Source: Oscillospiraceae bacterium (GTDB taxonomy: Bacteria > Bacillota > Clostridia > Oscillospirales > Ruminococcaceae). From it: a stretch of DNA of 7,182 bases. This document shows, in pieces, positions 6,552 through 7,182 of this stretch. A program made the translations under genes and the position numbers. Position 1 is the first letter of the stretch. The number at the start of each line of letters is the position of its first letter. Under the pieces are notes generated by a model that was not told where the DNA came from, did not search any database, and was given only the letters and a program-made list of their open reading frames with translations. Where the stretch lies: assembly GCA_017828835.1 (NCBI GenBank), contig JAGAEK010000019.1, forward strand, positions 1 to 7,182, given 5' to 3'.

Positions 6552-6558
6552 CGTCGAA
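6532..6558 (+). promoter_or_regulatory. Three tandem Spo0A-box-like heptamers at 10-bp spacing
   Basis: TGTCGTA (6532–6538), TGTCGAA (6542–6548) and CGTCGAA (6552–6558) start exactly 10 bp apart. The middle one is a perfect match to the Spo0A box TGTCGAA; the outer two match 6 of 7. The last two form TGTCGAA-TAA-CGTCGAA, nearly the abrB arrangement of B. subtilis (TGTCGAA-TAA-TGACGAA). The first two boxes lie in the last codons of spoIVB, and its TAA stop is the spacer before the third. The sites lie upstream of spo0A, so autoregulation is the simple reading. Confidence 0.65.
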
Positions 6559-6580
6559 TAATAAAATATTTGCAGGAACG

Positions 6581-6600
6581 ATTTGTAGTTTGCAACAAAT
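6581..6600. repeat. Short inverted repeat upstream of spo0A
   Basis: ATTTGT (6581–6586) and ACAAAT (6595–6600) are exact inverted copies around 8 nt. No T run follows, so it is not a convincing terminator; it may be a dyad operator or chance in AT-rich DNA. Confidence 0.3.
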
Positions 6601-6640
6601 CCGACCCCTTATCTTCTACGTCGCTTTTCCGTTTCAATTA

Positions 6641-6669
6641 TTGCATTCGGCATAAATAAATGCTATAAT
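6641..6669 (+). promoter_or_regulatory. Sigma-A promoter of spo0A with extended -10
   Basis: TTGCAT (6641–6646, 4 of 6 to TTGACA), a 17-nt spacer and a perfect TATAAT (6664–6669) preceded by TG at 6661–6662 form a strong vegetative promoter. Transcription should start near 6676, leaving a leader of about 28 nt. TGACGAT (6672–6678), one base off the TGACGAA variant of the Spo0A box, lies on the expected start site and could allow autorepression. Confidence 0.75.
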
Positions 6670-6703
6670 TTTGACGATTTAAAAAGTTATCGGAGGTCTT
6701 CTA

Positions 6704-7182
6704 ATGGAAAAGCGAAAAAAAGTAATAATATGTGAAGATAATAAAGATTTTTGCAGTCAGCTTTCGGCTTCGTTAAAATCAAAAGGTATAGATTCGATAT
6801 CCGTAAGCAAAAACGGAAACAAATTGCTCGACGCCATATTTGATTTCAAACCCGACGCTGTTGTCTGCGATATTTTTCTCAACGAAATCGACACTATCGG
6901 TATACTCGAAAAGATAAAGTCATCTATAATTCGTCCTTCGCCGTTATTCTTTATATGCACTTCCTTTAACAACCCGTTGTTGCGAAAGGAAGTTTTTGAT
7001 GCCGGCGCATCATATATCTTTTTAATGCCGTTCAATATCGAGGTACTCTCAAGCCGTATATGCAAGCTTATCTCCGATGCTTCAGGCGATATGTCTTCCG
7101 AACCGTCAAAATTATCCGACACGTCTTTCGATCTTGAATTCACGGTTACAGAAATAATCAGACAAGTCGGTGTTCCCGCTCA
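6704..7182 (+). CDS. spo0A: Stage 0 sporulation protein A (Spo0A), 3' truncated, with an atypical receiver domain
   Basis: Spo0A is the master regulator of sporulation, a response regulator activated by phosphorylation and binding 0A boxes. The window holds 159 residues. Residues about 5–125 are a receiver: acidic pocket Glu11/Asp12, phosphoacceptor Asp56 in VVCDIFL, Thr86, and the switch aromatic Tyr104. A Ser/Asp-rich linker (about 124–143) follows, then EFTVTEIIRQVGVPA (145–159), which matches the beginning of the Spo0A-specific DNA-binding domain (B. subtilis: ITSIIHEIGVPA). Full-length family members are near 260–270 residues, so about 100 are beyond the window. The start is set by GGAGG (6692–6696), 7 nt before the ATG. 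Odd: the conserved Lys of the receiver (LKPF) is Met108 (LMPF), and the loop after Asp56 reads DIFLNEIDT instead of the usual DxxMPxxDG. Identity rests on the effector start, position next to spoIVB and domain order. Confidence 0.9.
   Translation, partial: MEKRKKVIICEDNKDFCSQLSASLKSKGIDSISVSKNGNKLLDAIFDFKPDAVVCDIFLNEIDTIGILEKIKSSIIRPSPLFFICTSFNNPLLRKEVFDAGASYIFLMPFNIEVLSSRICKLISDASGDMSSEPSKLSDTSFDLEFTVTEIIRQVGVPA

Noticed and set aside
6541..6560. The GTCGAATAA direct repeat as a simple slippage duplication
   Set aside because: Duplication may be its origin, but the match to the Spo0A box, a third phased copy and position before spo0A favour a regulatory reading.
6572..6602. Possible sigma-H promoter for spo0A (AGGA at 6574–6577, AAAT near 6597–6600)
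   Set aside because: The -35-like part is fair, but the -10 region matches GAAT only partly and the spacing is too long. spo0A of B. subtilis has a sigma-H promoter, so it was worth looking for, but the sequence support is too thin.
6757..7143. 128-residue minus-strand frame opposite spo0A
   Set aside because: It is fully antisense to a recognised gene, with no domain features or start signals of its own.

Overview
The window looks like chromosomal DNA of an endospore-forming member of Clostridia (Firmicutes), with moderate to low GC content. I infer this from three things: an IspH–S1 fusion of the kind known in Clostridia, the conserved spoIVB–spo0A gene pair, and AT-rich intergenic DNA with strong Shine-Dalgarno sequences. 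A position near Oscillospiraceae/Ruminococcaceae is plausible, but I cannot prove it from this sequence. All genes are on the + strand. I see no tRNA, rRNA, CRISPR array or mobile element.

Region 1 (1–5340) is one tightly packed operon-like block. It starts with the 3' part of a MurR/RpiR-type SIS-domain regulator. This overlaps by 4 nt (ATGA) a BaiN/RdsA (HI0933/YhiN) flavoprotein that reads in frame, without a stop, into a full-length cytidylate kinase (Cmk). After 17 nt comes a PlsC-type acyltransferase, and after 21 nt a fused IspH–ribosomal protein S1 gene. The block ends in a strong Rho-independent terminator (5310–5340). The functions are growth-related: nucleotide supply, phospholipid synthesis, isoprenoid synthesis and translation. 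Both fused ORFs keep a Shine-Dalgarno sequence and an ATG exactly at the domain junction (1811/1825 and 3951/3969), so the downstream partner could also be made separately.

Region 2 (5341–7182) is a sporulation block. An AT-rich leader carries a sigma-G-like promoter and a 12-bp palindrome, followed by spoIVB (PDZ plus S55 serine peptidase with an apparently intact His/Asp/Ser triad). After 152 nt comes spo0A, cut off by the window end at the start of its DNA-binding domain. The spoIVB–spo0A gap holds a near-consensus sigma-A promoter with an extended -10.

The most notable observations are three. First, three tandem Spo0A-box-like heptamers lie at exact 10-bp spacing across the last codons and the stop of spoIVB, an arrangement like that at B. 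subtilis abrB, which suggests autoregulation of spo0A. Second, the Spo0A receiver domain lacks the near-invariant lysine (Met108) and has a divergent phosphoacceptor loop. Third, the flavoprotein–Cmk reading frame could be a real fusion or a one-base indel in an A5 run. I did not find a wholly new multi-gene system.
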